Assembly (NCBI GenBank): GCA_965153455.1
Contig: OZ234493.1
Span: 31,982,213-32,046,212 of the forward strand
From: Sphagnum compactum
Taxonomy: Eukaryota > Bryophyta > Sphagnopsida > Sphagnales
Direction: 5' to 3'
DNA length: 64,000 nucleotides
Part shown: piece by piece, positions 48,401 to 62,163 of the stretch
Layout: the number at the start of each line of letters is the position of its first letter
Position numbering within the stretch: position 1 is the first letter of the stretch
Program-made: the position numbers and the translations under genes
Notes under the pieces: generated by a model
What the model was told of the DNA's origin: nothing
Databases searched by the model: none
Seen by the model: only the letters and a program-made list of their open reading frames with translations

Positions 48401-51400
48401 GTCTTCCTGTTGGTGTGCAATCAAAGAGTTCTACTGATCAAAGCAGTTACAGCTCCAGAGGGACAGACAATGAAGGTCCTCTCTACCAACCCAGACGGTT
48501 TGCAAATAGGCAACAGCCCCAACCACCAACAGATCCAAAATCCAAGGACCATGGGTCAGACTCAGATGGTTGCACCAAATCCAAGAAATCAAAATCTACA
48601 ATGGTAGAGAGGTCCCAAAAGGCTCAAGCTATCTCAAGGCTGAAACAGGTTCAAGATCAGGCACGTTCACAAGGTGGTCTTCCTAAAATCCAATATCCTG
48701 TTTCTATACAACAAAAGGTTCCACTTGATGAGGCCACTTCCAGTTCCAGAGAGATGGATAATGAAGGTCCTGTCTACCGCCCTGGAAGGTTTGCAAATAG
48801 GCAGCAACAGCCTCCACTTCCAGATCTGAAATCCCAGGATCCAGGGTCAGATTCAGATAAATCTCCCCATTCCAACAAATCAAAATCATCTGACAAATCT
48901 GCACACTTGGACTCAAGAAAATCACAAGCAAGTGCAACACCAAATGTAGCAAATGAGATTCAGCAAGCTGAGGGAGATTGTACAGTCCAACCCAAGGAAA
49001 AGCTGACTGAGACTTTAGCAGAGACTCCTGAAGTTCCCACTCATCAGAGTCCAAGATTGAGAGCCTCCTCTTTCCAAAGTGTTCAAAGCAGTCAACTGCC
49101 TACAGCCCCATATGAGGAGCTTCCTACAAGACATCATCCTCATGTTGGTCATACTGGTTCAGACTCTGATGTGAAACCCAATGGATCTACAAATTCTGAG
49201 TTCCAAATATCACAAGCAAGCCCACTGCAGGCAACTACAAGTGCAAAACTTTCCTCTCAACATGTAACGCAGGAATCTCATTCACCTGTTTGTCAACCAC
49301 CTCCTGGCACTTCAGGTCAAAGCAATCAAAACAATCAATCTACCAGTGTGTCTCAACATGGCAATCAAAGTCCTCATCTTCCAGGCCTGGATGGATCCTA
49401 TTTTGATGCCGCCTCTGATGAATCCAAAAATTCTAAAGCTTCCTATACATCTGCAGCATCAAGGAGGTCAAAGACATCTAATGCTTCTGCACATTCCAAT
49501 CACTCCACTTTAGTGTTGCAATCTGCACCTGCCAAAAATCCAGCATCGAATTTTGGGGGCTCTAACCTACACAGAAGTGTTCCCTTAGGTGGTGCCTCCT
49601 CTAGCAGGACCCCAAATTCTGATGTCAGTGTTCACAAGTCCCTTTCTTTCAACAAAGAAGCAGACATTGATGGTGGAAGTGGTCCTGAGGAGGACCTTCG
49701 AAGTGCCTTGCACTTACATGTTTCTGCTTCAGAGGATGGAGATCTTGGAACTAAAACCAGAGCAGACAAGGACCCTGGAGCTTCTGAATGTGAAGATTGT
49801 CATGTCAAGGATGAAATTGGTCAATTTGATCATGTAGGTGATGGTGCAGGGTGTTCCGAGAGTAGAGATTCCCAGATCACAGGTGGAATGAGGAAAGCCC
49901 AACAAGGGGACAACGGGGAGCAGGATGAAACTACTGACATTGCAAACACTATCTATTACACCCATCCTGTCCATAAGTATGAAGTGAAAGAATATGAGCA
50001 TGAGGAGCTTGATCTCAATCAGCAGTACAAGGGCGAGTCTGAGAAGTCTAGAATTTACAAGCAAGATGAGGAGGTGGACAACAATGATCATGAACAAGAT
50101 GATGAAGACTATGAGAACTATAAGCATGAACAGGAGACTCATACTGAGGAGCAGAATGAATACTATGAGAACTATGATCGTGAACAGGAGACTCATGCAG
50201 AGGAGAATGAGGAGGAGAGTGAGGGTTATCGATATGTACCTGTTGAAGGACATTTGAGAGTACTTGGAAACTATGCTCCATACAAACAAGATCACATTGA
50301 CTATGCAAACTATGAGCATGAACAGGAAAATTCTGCAGAGGAGCTGGAGCAAGAGGAGTATGAGGAGGAGAGTGATGGTTATGCTTACACTTCTGAGGTA
50401 GTCGTACCCATTGAAGGAGATTCCAGGGCACTTGGAGAACATCCTCCTAGTGGAATTTCATCTCATGCAAAGATGGGACAAGCTCAAAATCATTACTTCC
50501 AACCAGATTCATTTTCTGGACAACGCACAGGATTGCATGGCTCATCATTCATCAGGGTTCAAAGTAACAGTCCCCAAGTTTCACAGGGGAGAATGTCCAG
50601 AGGTCCAGATCAACAGTTCCAAAGGTATCCTGCAGACAACAGCAGTCCTCACTATGAACCACAACAATCACTTCCTCACCAAGATTTTCGCAATAATGAA
50701 CCTCAGCAGCACATCTTCAGTAAGTATGAGGAAGTCCATAGGTGGCTGGCAAAGTCTAGTACTGCTGGCTCACCTCCCGATTCTCCTGATAAATCAGAAG
50801 ACTTAATGCTTCCTACTCAGGATCACATTCATCAAAGACAACCTCCACACAACCCTCATCCACAACTACAAAGACCTGTAATGTTCCATCACCTTGCTAC
50901 TCCTGATTCTCCTGATAGATCAGAAGATTTAGTGCCTCCTACTCAAGATCACATTCATCAAAGACAACCACCACACAATCCTCATCCCCAACTACGAAGA
51001 CCTGCAACATTCCATCTCCCAGTTACTCCTCATTCTCCTAATAGATTAGAAGATTTAATGCCTCCTACTCAGGATCACATTTATCAAAGACAACCTCCAC
51101 ACAACCCTCATCCCCAACTACAAAGAGCTGTAACATTCCATCAGCCTGTAACTCCTGATCAAGTTAGGCAGTACAACCGACAGGTTCCAGACCCAGCAGA
51201 GATGATGCCAAGTGAATCTTTTGATGCACCTGCAGTTGAAAAGCCACCCATCATGAGTATGGGACAGGAACTAAGGCGCAATAGTGGACTCAATGCAATC
51301 TTCAAAGGAGCATTAAAACTAGGCAAAGCTTCATTGCCTTTCCTTGGGGATGTAGCAAAAGCTGTGGTGGTACAGGAGGTCACAGGCCAACCAGTTATTA

Positions 51401-51564
51401 TAGGAGAGAGGAATAGACATCAAGTTCAGCACATGAAAGGAGGCCAACAGATGAATAGAGGTGGAGGGCAGGGTGGACAAGGTCAGCAAATGCATAGTGG
51501 CTTTGTTCAGGGGAGGCCAAGACCACGTCAGCAAGCCATGCAACCTGGAGGTTATGGTGCATAA
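45359..51564 (+). CDS. C2-domain protein with a very long low-complexity tail
   Basis: Five exons, 45359-45425, 46321-46386, 46718-46844, 47085-47199 and 47551-51564, join in frame to 1462 codons; all introns are GT-AG. Exons 1-4 encode one C2 domain (residues 1-125): GELEVYVEGALGIKDTGIFG, KSSPYCVLTCGAQRSKTPIA, DAGANPYWNTTFMFKID, then GGQIRMSLTFF. It resembles the short plant C2 proteins of the ERG3/16-kDa phloem-protein type. Usual Ca2+-ligand Asp positions are partly replaced (SSPY for SDPY, HN for DxD), so Ca2+ binding may be weak. The single last exon encodes 1337 residues rich in Gln, Pro, Ser and His, an acidic Tyr/Glu repeat region (about 934-1085), three 42-residue repeats (1201-1326), a conserved-looking hydrophobic helix GALKLGKASLPFLGDVAKAV (near 1380) and a Gly/Gln-rich end. 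Function unknown; membrane-surface or scaffold roles are inference. Confidence 0.85.
45434..45484 (+). repeat. (CT)n(CA)n compound microsatellite
   Basis: About ten CT units followed by about twelve CA units, just inside intron 1 of the C2 gene. Confidence 0.95.
45736..45940 (+). repeat. 72-bp tandem repeat, three copies, in intron 1
   Basis: Units start at 45736, 45808 and 45880, each with CTTGTCAGATCCCAGTTGAG and CACAATAGACCCA; the third is shortened. Unit spacing is exactly 72 bp twice. Confidence 0.9.
50776..51153 (+). repeat. Coding 126-bp tandem repeat, three copies
   Basis: Units start at 50776, 50902 and 51028 (126 bp, 42 codons each), encoding PDSPDKSEDLMLPTQDHIHQ-like and RQPPHNPHPQLQRP-like blocks. 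The frame is kept in all three. Confidence 0.95.
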
Positions 51565-53187
51565 CAGCTAGGTATTCATGTGGAAATATATCTTATCAAT
51601 GAACTAGGCTACTCCTGAAATATTCCCAGCTTGCAGCCTCAGTATAATGTCTATTTCCAGAGCACACTAGTATCCTACTACAGAAAGATCACAATCAATA
51701 GACCTAAAGGCTTTGAGGGATTCGATGGAAGATTGGAGAGCATATCCCTACCTCTTTACAGGAACATGGATCAACAAAACTGAAAGCAGTAAGCCTCCTT
51801 TACTCTGATTGCTCTTCTGTGCAAATCTCTGCTTTCAATGATATAGAGGACATATGGGAAGGAGTTTTAAGGCTTGCCTTGAGCTGTGAACATCAGTGTT
51901 GCTAAAGTGTGCTATATTGATGAGGTGCTTTCCTTGGTGTATCAGGTGCCTCCAAGAATTTTTCCTGCGCAAGAGATCATGCTCCATGAAACCTCCATGA
52001 ATCCACCTGTGCAGATTTGCATCCACTTTGCAAACAGTTTCCAGGCTAGTTAAGCAGTTAGAGTACTATTTGTAGCCAGCTATTTGTAGCCAACAAAAAA
52101 TAAGGAGATTGAAAGTGTGGCAAGTGATTTGGGAGTGAGTGACTTCTGTAGCAACCTTCATGGGATCTAATTACTACTGTACAATGACTGACTCTGTAAT
52201 TGTGATTGTGAACAAAACAACATTGAGTACTCCTACACTCCATCTCTACAAATTGTTGGTAGTTGATGTGGTGAGTTGTCATGTGCTGGATATTTCTTGG
52301 CCAGTGTTTGCAAAGAAGCAAAATCACATTTCTGCAAAAGGGGGACTGAAAACCAGAGGTCAGTCTGATGCAAAAGCTTGCAGAAGGGCACTCACATGAA
52401 GATTGGCTTTTGCAGTGATAAGAGAGGATTGCCATACCTGGATCATCAAGGTGGAAGTTGGGAATAGATGCTTTATTGGCAAGTCTATCCTGTTCCTGGT
52501 GGAAGTCACAGCAGTCCTAACTTTAAACATGGTAGTTGGTTCTCTTAAAGAATTCAGGTTCCTGGGAGATGATCTGAAACAGAACAGTAAGTAATTGATC
52601 TTAGTCTTTCAGGTATTTCAGTTGGTATGAATTCAGGTGCCAAAGAAATCCTCTTTGCTACAAATTCCAGGACACAGAAGCCCCACACTAAGTTCCATAG
52701 CACAGACAATAGCAGATATTGGGTCTGTCTGATATTCTGTCTTGAAGCTGCAGCCCATGCATACCTTTCATGCATCACTAAAACCATTTTCTCTGTTTCG
52801 AACTTATGCCTAAGCATGCAAAAATGATGAAGATCAAACAAAGGAAGAAACTTGTACTAATGCAATTTTGCAGTGCGAGCACAATCTTGTCTGATCTCCA
52901 CGCGAAGAAGACGTGAACGCACAATTGGGCCAAGAAACAAGAAGAGCTTCACGAGATCAGCAAAGACAATAAATCTAGTTTCAATTTTCTGGTGTGAAAA
53001 GGACTTCATCGAGTGGACCACCCCGTTCATTGACCCTAAATTTATGGCCTGTGGAATTTGGCGGGTTTTTTCCCGTATGACAAGAAAAAGATTTTTTTAA
53101 ACCTGGGAATTTGCGGTCTTCCAATGTGAACAAAGAAGAAGATTTATGGCCTCTGGGAATTTTTGGCCCTTTCCCACGCATATAAAA
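51565..53187. other. 3' flank of the C2 gene, no further gene recognised
   Basis: Probably contains the 3' UTR; no poly(A) site can be fixed. Frames at 52139-52399, 52627-52827 and 52873-53100 are short and lack family features. Confidence 0.4.
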
Positions 53188-53480
53188 TCCGTGCTGGGCG
53201 GGTATCAGGATGTCGCACCTGATACCCTTCGTTTCTCGGCGTGGTTCCCAGAGAGATCTAACGGCCGCTGCCCCCCCCCCCCCCCCCCCCAAAGTCAAGC
53301 CATGGGTTCTGACGCATAACCACGGTTCTCAAAAAACCTGAGAACCGATTCTGATATGTATGATAATAACCGTCGGTTCTAAACAAATCTGAAGAAGCAC
53401 GACCTTTGGTAGAATTGCCGGTTCTTTTTGTTGGCTGTATTGTGAAACCCGCTGGTTCTTTCAAGGGGGGGGGGGGGTGT
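53188..53480 (-). mobile_element. Hairpin-ended short repeat (copy 3, minus)
   Basis: A perfect 10-bp stem GGGTATCAGG/CCTGATACCC (53200-53209 and 53218-53227, 8-nt loop). Reading the minus strand it is followed by GCCCAGCACGGA and T, close to the CCCAACACTGA-T end of copy 2. The body is rich in AGAACC/GGTTCT words and carries C and G homopolymers near 53272 and 53466. The right boundary is approximate. Confidence 0.4.
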
Positions 53481-54617
53481 TTTTTTCCAAAGGAAAAAAG
53501 CTGGAATTAATTGGAGGAGGTTCTTTTGATTCTGATGATACTTTTGATTTATTTTATTTTTGAAAATTGGAGGTTTTTAGATTGTGATAAATTCTTAAAT
53601 TGTGGTAAATATTAATTTGTTAATTAGGTGACGGTTTAAAAATTAATTCGAAGGCATATATTTGAACAATCTCATTGGTCACAAATTTATTTAAATGCTA
53701 GTTAAAACCCAAGTTTTAAACTCCTTAAAAATCAATTCAAGACTCCCATTTTAACAATAAGACTAGACCATAGAGGATTATTTTTTCATCCCTAGCTAGG
53801 CTCAACAAGCCTATTCCACGTTGCATGTTCCACAACGTAATCAACATCTCCCATTATCGATTTGATTCATGAAGCACATTCCAAAGTGAAATTGCCATCT
53901 CCACCGTCGATCGAGTGACTCAAAGTAATAATACCATTGATGATTCATAATTTTAAAATACATTTTATGCTTCAATCACATTTGATGTTAAGTTAGTGTT
54001 CAACGGATGTTAAGGGTCGACCACACTTTAGAAATAGTAGAATTAATTTAGGTTTTCATCCTAACACTAAATATGGAGAAATGATGATGGAATCGATTTT
54101 GTTAACTTTAACATAACATTGAAGTATGTACATTTTTCCTTTTGATCTTTTTTTTTCTTTTATTTGTAGGTTTCATGTTCTTCTTTTTGTTCACAAATTT
54201 TTGTAATCTTTGGTTTTTGTTTTTTATTAATTTTTCTTCTACTTGTTTTTTTTAAAAAATAAAAATTGTTCTTTTGTTATGTAAATTTTTGTGCTTCACT
54301 CATGTGTTTGTAGTTCACCACATGGATTACAAAAAATTGATGGTTGCATTGGGGATGATTGTCATCCTCATCAAAAGGTTATAACATATTTGGGAGGAAG
54401 ATGATCATCATCACTATCTTTTCCATCAACACTTTACAATGATAAAAAAAACCTTGTTCTTTTGCTGGTAAATGTTGCTTTTGCACAATTTGTGACTAAC
54501 ATTCAATTTGGTTGTAATGGGGTATGGTTTAGGGTTTTGAGTCTAACCATGAAATATATGAAATCAACGGTTTTTATGTCCTTCTTGACAAAATACGATG
54601 ATGAATAGTGGATTTAA
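53481..54617. other. A+T-rich intergenic DNA, no gene recognised
   Basis: No feature beyond T-runs near 54150-54260. Confidence 0.6.
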
Positions 54618-55450
54618 AACTTCAAGATGTTGAAAGACACATTGTCAACAAGTTGACATAGCCAACAGGTTGAAGCCATTGCATCAAATATCCTCTTCTA
54701 GTGCTTACAAAGGTTTGAATGGCTTGTGTGATTTATAAACCATCCCATGATTCAATCTTGTTGACTTGCAATGAATTGTTTGCCATTAACAAATCAACTA
54801 TTGTGTTGGTTATATGTGAGGTTATTAAAACTATCAACATTGTGTTCAAAAGTTCGATTTCATGGCTAGTGGGACAAAATATGAAGGTTGTATTGTTAAA
54901 GTTTTAAAATTATTGCAATTTACAAAATGTGCATGGTACCATAGACAATATGCACATCTCCATTTCAAAACCCAATATTTCATTTGCAAAGGATTATTTT
55001 TATCACAAAACATGAGGCTATTCAATTGTGGCATAAGTAGTTGCAAATTTTAGGAAGTGGTTTATTGACATGTATGTTGGTTTACTTGGAACATCAATGA
55101 CTTCCAAGTTCTATGAGGATTTGGGTTATATAAACAAGTTCAACATAAAGGTTTGTCAACTTGGTGAAAAATGTTGAAAAAGGTTTTCCTTCACACCTTC
55201 TTAATGATAAAGGATACCCTTTGTTGCCTTGGATCATAACATTTCACGAAGAAGGACAACAAAATTTCATGTTTGAGCTTTTGTATAATAAAAAAACATA
55301 AACCTGAACAATAAATGGTGAAAATTACTTTTGGCATTTTGAAGCAAAACTTTTGAAAGTTTTTATACAAAATTGACCCTAATATCATTTTAGTTTCAAA
55401 TGTGTTTACATGTTGTCTTTTTCACAAATTGAAAACCATTTAAAACCATA
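54618..55450 (+). pseudogene. PIF/Harbinger-type transposase relic
   Basis: Conserved blocks of the DDE_Tnp_4/HARBI1 family appear in order: CNELFAINKSTI (near 54767), NVHGTIDNMHISISKP (near 54925, first catalytic Asp), FYHKT and GYSIVA blocks separated by a stop, WFIDMYVGLLGTS (near 55057, second Asp region), NDKGYPLLPWIITFHEEG (near 55203), FGILKQNF (near 55337) and VFTCCLFHKL (near 55405). Stops occur at about 54905, 55012 and 55034, and at least two frame changes follow. It is therefore dead. Terminal repeats and target duplication were not found. Confidence 0.75.
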
Positions 55451-57629
55451 GCAGCCATGGCAAGTTATTGTTCTTTTATTCATATGAATGTCAAAGAATT
55501 CAAACCAAAAATCCATTTGATGAAATGTTAAGTTTAAGTTTTGATTTAGGACCTCTAAAAGTGAATAACAACGCATTGAACATGAATCAATTTTGTAAAG
55601 GACTATCAAAAGGACTCATATAATAAAACACATTTGATGGGAAAAAAATTAAGTGAATAAAAACTTATTAACCACATTAAAAAAACACTCATACCTTAAG
55701 ATATGTGGAATTGTAAAACTTAAAAATTTCAAAAAACTTTCCAAAGTTGATCTAGAATTTTAAAACTTCAAAAGTTCTTTGCCACAAATAAATGGGGTAA
55801 AATGTACATGATGTGTTAAGACAAGTTGTAGTTTATTATACAAGAAAACATAAAAAATTAAAAATTAAAAATTGGTTATGATTTGAAACTATTATCATTT
55901 TAAAAGATGAAACATTGAATTTACAAGGAATCAAAACACTTTCAAAAATTCATATTTATTCAAAAATCATGAAGAAAAAAACATGTCATGTACTTGGACA
56001 ACTATAAGCATTTATTATAACAAGTTTCCAAAAAACTTGTTCCAAAATTCATTCATATGAAAAAAAAAATTGGGAAAAAAAACATGTAGTCCTTTTTTAC
56101 AATAATCTTGTTGGCTCATTTGCACCCTTGAATAGGATCAATTTTAGTTTTTGTGTCAAATTGGCCATGTCCAAGGGGTGATGTAAGTATTGGCAAATTA
56201 TGTTTTACAAAAGATGTTTGACCCATCATGTGTATCAAGTTTGTAATTGCCTTCACCATACTCATTTGAGTTCAATTCAAATTTTCATCTCGATGTCTAA
56301 AGTACTCCAATTACTTTTGATTTTTTTGAGTTGAATTTTTTTTCATTTCTCCTCAACTTAAAGGTTCATTGAATTAATGGAATTTATAGATTCAACAAGG
56401 GCTTTCGATCCCTTATCCTATTGCTTCCACCAAGTTTTGATGGGTAGCAAAATATGTTTTGGAAATGCTTATATTGCTAAAACATTGACCACTTCAATTT
56501 GATCATGTTGAATCTTCAAATGGCATTGGGATTTTTGTTTTACATGAACTTTGGTGTTGTTTGTTCGTGGCAGACAAAATCCTTTTGATTGCATTCCAAG
56601 GATATGTTGGATTTGCAACACTTATGTTATTATTGTTGATTTATTTGTCTGAGCCTTATTTATTATTGCATTCGTGATTGCTTTGATACTGACAAGGCTC
56701 CAAAGTATAGGATCATTATGTTGCAAATCATTATGATGCATGAGAATTTTGACTAATGTTATACGATCATTATTTGTTACGTAAATGATATTGAAATTGA
56801 ACACTATGTATCATGGTTCTAAACAACTATACATGAATGCACTAAAATCATTATAAAGAGTGAAATGATCATGCATGAGGGAGTCTTAGTCTTATGCAAC
56901 AACTTTAGATTTTTAACAAGTAGAATTGGGAGTGTACACATTGTCATTTGGGTCCATGAAATTTTGGGAATGTGAAGGGTCAAAAGTAGGTTTGTTGCTC
57001 ATACATGTATCAATCATTTCATAGATGATTTTGTTGAATAATTTAGGAAAATTTACCAACACTCTATTTACAAGATAAATGTTTTAATACGCCTCGTTGT
57101 AAGCCCATTCCTTAGACCTGTGCTTTGGTAAAATCCCATGGCAATTGCAAATATTTCTTTCCATTTCATTATTGCACTCTCAAAGTAAACCCTAGAATCA
57201 ATGTGATGTCTATTGAAGTTGTATGTTCGTTTCTTTTTGCTTGAACTAGGGATACAACACTTCAAGGAATTTGCATATCAACTAATTTTTCAACTACTTT
57301 TTAGTCATAAATGACACATGTGATTATAAATTTTTCTAGTCACCTTGGACAAGACACATAAAATTTTAATTGCAAAAGACATTACATGCCACCAAGTTGA
57401 AATGATAATCAAATTAAAATGCAATTTACACCCATTTTTCTTCTAGCTAATACCTAGCCTAAGTGACATGGTTATTCGTGATAAAAATGCATATTGACAT
57501 ATGCTTAGGTGGCATAGTCATTAATTTGCAAATAATTTTACAACTAAAATGTAACAACTTGAAGATGTTTAAGGTTTTTTTCCATTGAAATGTTGACACA
57601 TGGCAAACTCCAAGTTAAACAAATGGCAA

Positions 57630-57840
57630 CATGTGACCTACCTAAGCTAGGTATGTTAGGCTAACTAGGTTATTTAATTTATTTAGTTTAGGTTGTGTGG
57701 CCTAAATTAAATAGTTTAAACAAGGCAACCTAACTTAGGTCACTTAAGCTAAAAACATGGGCCATAGAGCCTAGGTGACCTAGGTTAGACACTTAAATTA
57801 CTTTAACTTAAACTAAGGTATGTAGGTTGTAATAATAAAA
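57630..57840. repeat. AGGT/ACCT-rich imperfect inverted repeat
   Basis: Many CCTAACTTAGG and CCTAGGTGACCTAGG words. An imperfect stem of about 20 bp joins the TTTAGTTTAGG and CCTAAATTAAA sides near 57690. MITE-like, but ends are not defined. Confidence 0.4.
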
Positions 57841-59382
57841 AATTTGATCCCCTCACCTCCGCATTGAAGGGCAAAATGCTTATCATTGCACCAACCTTTT
57901 TTATGTAATATAAAAAGGAACCACTTTGTAATAAAAAAAATTTCTAACCTATTCAACCTACATTGGGTTATGTGGGCTACCTACTTAAGAGTTGCTTCCT
58001 AGGGTACCCAGGGCTTAAGCTATTTAAGGTATGTAAGGGTCAACATGACATATTGTATGCATTAACTAGCCATTAGCATATGTACATTTATAATTATGAT
58101 ATATAATCATAATTCAAGTTGAAGAAGTCATTATGTGTTGTTTATTCACTTATGAACCACAATACCAATCACAAAAACATTTGAATTTTAATCTATCGCT
58201 AAGTGCCATTGATTATGGATGATACAAACACACATTTCATTTTCATTTAACTAATAATAGTTGCAAATCATAATCACATTTGTAACTTAAAACCATTTGT
58301 AATTGAATATGCAACTACAAGTTGTTTTGACCATGGTGCCACAAATTGTTTTGAAATGGCAATCACAAAAATGGTTGATTTTGACATAAGTCACAAATAC
58401 ATGGGTTAGTATGGACATGATTCTTTATATTGCAATTTCTTCATGTTCTCAATTGAGCTTCATGGGTTTCTTGATGGTTTTGTTTCATTTGAAATATTAG
58501 AGCCTTGTGATTTTCTTTTGTGTTTCTTCTTCATCTTGATGCTTTTAAAATGAATGTTTACTTGGATGGAACCATCATTTCCAAGTTTGAGAATGCATGA
58601 ACAATGTTAATGGACTACAATTTGTCACATTTTCACTAACAAATTTCTTTTAGATGTTATTTGCATGCACTTTGAAATTTTGAATGAATCAATCATAGGG
58701 GGATGATCAAATGTTTAAATGTACTTAACTTTTCAAATTGTTCGTCATTGTTGCCCAATGTTTGTTTGGTGCTCATTCCGTATTGTTATTCGTTCATGAT
58801 TGCATGACTTTGTTTATTGTAATGTTCGTGGTGAGAAGTTTGCACTAAATCTATTGTTATTGTGATGATTTTGTTGTTGTTACTATTGTTGTGATGGATT
58901 TCTTGTTTTTTTAAAGACAATGAACAATTTTACATTGATGGCATGTTCTTCTTGTTTCTACAAAGTTGTCTTGTTTTGTAAAAATGATGAAAAGTTTTAC
59001 AGGTAGGCTCATGTGTGAATTGCCCAAGGTTACCAAAGAGGAGTTTCATAACTTACAAGTAAATTATATCGGTTTTAAAAAAAGGTTTTAATTAACATTG
59101 TGATTTTACTTTGAAATCTATATCTTTTTAGATTTGATAGTAGCTACTTTGTCTCCTTTCTTGGACTTAAGTTTAAACTAACTTCCTTGCCACATAGGCA
59201 TCCATGTCATATTTGGTGCTATATAAAATTGTAAATGTGACCTCAAGATGAAATTCATCATTATTAAATTTGATTTAATTACAACTTACTTCTAATTGTG
59301 GTCAACCCTTTATTCTTTTAGTTTGCTTGGGATGAATTAAAACAAAAGCAAAAGTGGAACAAATAGATTTTGATTAATCCGA

Positions 59383-59620
59383 TTAGGGTTGGCCAGTTTT
59401 TAAATGCCCATCTGGTTCTTGATTTGATTCTCAGACCAGTTCCCCCAATGAGAACTAGGTGGCACCATTACATGTGAGAACTGAAGTGAGAATCAGTCTT
59501 AGGTTTTCACATATGAAAATCGATCATGAAAATTGGTTCTTTTTGTTAATTATTTTTTGGGGAAAATTGGATAGGTTTTCTCATGAAATCAATATTTGGT
59601 TCTCAAGTAGACTAGGGTTT
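59383..59620 (-). mobile_element. Possible copy 4 of the hairpin-ended repeat
   Basis: Reading the minus strand the end is TGGCCAACCCTAA and T, preceded by a weak stem TGGGCA/TGGCCA. The body again carries GGTTCT/AGAAC words. Weakest of the four. Confidence 0.25.
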
Positions 59621-62163
59621 TTAAACAACAACCACTACCTAAGGAGGTGGAAACATTGTTTAAGGTTAGGTTTTTAAATAATAGTTATAAAAACTCTATG
59701 AAAAAAATGGTGTTTTGTGACTAGCCTTGCAACTCAATTTTTGAATTACAGAAGACAATTACAACTCATTGTATTTATATGCCATGAATGTAAATGGACA
59801 AATTGCATGAGTTGTAGAATTGCAACTCATCATATGTACAGTATAACTTATTGCAACTCAATTACAACTTAATCAAAACAACTCATTTTCAACTACTATG
59901 CAACTCCATAATAATTGCATTCATGATGTCATTTTGACATCATTGATTGTCATCCATCTATTAAAATATGACACGTGGCATTATGAAGATTTTTGAACAT
60001 TTAAAAATGATTATTTTTTTCGAAATATTGATCTCCATCGTTCATTATGATTGTTAATGATGGTTTGATATTATGACATGTGGTATAATTTTTAAAATTG
60101 CCACGTGGCATATTTAAATATATTTTGGAATAAATAAATATAAATATATTTTTTAGTAATTAAAGTAGGTCGGGTGCAAGTACATAGATAGGAACCAACG
60201 GGATTACTTTACAAAAAGACTGTGAGTCCTTTTTAATTTTTTTTCATTTTTTCATATGAAAGAATTTTTAAATGAAATATTTTGTAACTTGTTATTATGA
60301 ATAAATATAGATCACATGGGTGTTAAACATTGTTAAATAAATATGAATTTTTCAAAATGTGTAAGTTATATTAGATTCTGCATTTCATCTTGAAACTTTA
60401 TCATAATTTTGAATCATACCAAATTATGCTAACTATTTTAGGTTTTTGTATTTTATATCATAAACTACAACTTTGTTTTGTATGTCATGCACATTACACC
60501 CCATTTACATGTGGTAAAAGACTTTTGAAAATTTAAAAATTTGAAAAATACTTTAAATTTTTAAAATTTTAAATTCCATATCTTTTAAATTGTGAGTGTT
60601 TTTTGAAGTAAGTTGCTATCATTTATTTTTTTTGCCATCAAAATTATGTAATTACAATAGTCCTTTACTTAGTCCTTTGTAAACTAACCACATTTGATGC
60701 ATCACATGTTCATGTTCAAACGTCTTTTGTAAAAATCAAAACCCAAAATTTAATTTAATGAATTTTTAATTTGAATTCCTCAACTTTGATATTAGTCATT
60801 TAGCACAATTTGAAATGATTAACATAACTTTAAAATGCAAAAAAAAATAAAATGTAAAAAAGTTCATAGTTTTCACCACTATTCAACATGGTTTTCGGCT
60901 CCTATCTTTGTATTTGCACCTAGTCATACATGACCATAGGTAGGTAGAAAAATAGGACCTATTTACTTACATAAGTAGATAAGTAGGTAGGAAAACACAA
61001 GACCAAATGAACTAAAGAATAATCATGAAATTATATTTTTAAATTTTATGTCTTGCCTTTAGATTAAACTTTTTTGAGCTCATCCTAAAATGACATTTAT
61101 ATTTTAATGTGAGAATATATGAAAAAAAAGCCTTCTTTATATGATTTGTAACATGGGATTCAAAGACAAAACATATGGGTTAAATTTTTTAGTTGTTCCT
61201 TAGTTGCAACTATAACATTTAAGTGCTCAGCATAGGCCAGACCCAAGGGGAGGGCTCCATTGTTTCTGGTGTCCAAAAAAAACTTGAACCCCTCCTATTG
61301 GTGTTTCTGTGACACTAAAATTTGTCAAAAAAAAATACAATTGAAATTTTATGGGCCACCCAAAGTAGAAGGGGTCAAAAACTTAAAAAAACAAACCATC
61401 GAATGCTACAAAGGCCAGTTCCCAAACACCTAAAAAATCCTTATAAGTTGCTTTGTTGCTATTAGAGTTGAAAGATGATTTGTAGAACTTCAGGTGGCAC
61501 TTTTATAACATTTTAAATCATTTTAAATGAATAAGAAATAAGAAAGTTATGAAGTTTGAAAGTAGGAGGGGTCCAAAGAAGAAAAAAGGACAAAAATGTG
61601 TTTTGTAGTTTGGAAAGCTTATTTCATTTCTTGTTATTTTTTTATTAGTCCTTTTCCTTTACATTTCAAAGATCATTTTTTAAAGTTTGAGGTAATGTTC
61701 CCATAACATTTTAAATCACTCAAAGTGAAACACATATGATGAAGATAATTGATGAATATGTATCTTTATTAAGTTACAAGTAGTTGTATTGTAGTCATAA
61801 CATAGTTAAATAGTTAAGCTTTAGTAATGGCATATTAGTGATCGTACTAATTATATCAATGGGAATCATAATAAAAAATTAGTTACAAATGTATTCCATA
61901 ATGGGTGGTGGAAATGTGGACACATGGCATGATTACACATGTGTTTACATTATACTTAGTTGCAACATAATTGTTGTTCTAGTGACATGTTTACAATAAT
62001 TTTAAAGTAGTTGCCAAATGCAACTTTTTATAAAATCAAACATGGTTGATTACATATGTATGTACAATGTATATAAATTACCGTATAGAAGACCCATTTT
62101 CAATTCACTTTCAACTATAATACAACTAACTAATTTTTTGACATGGTAATTACATGTATTAAT

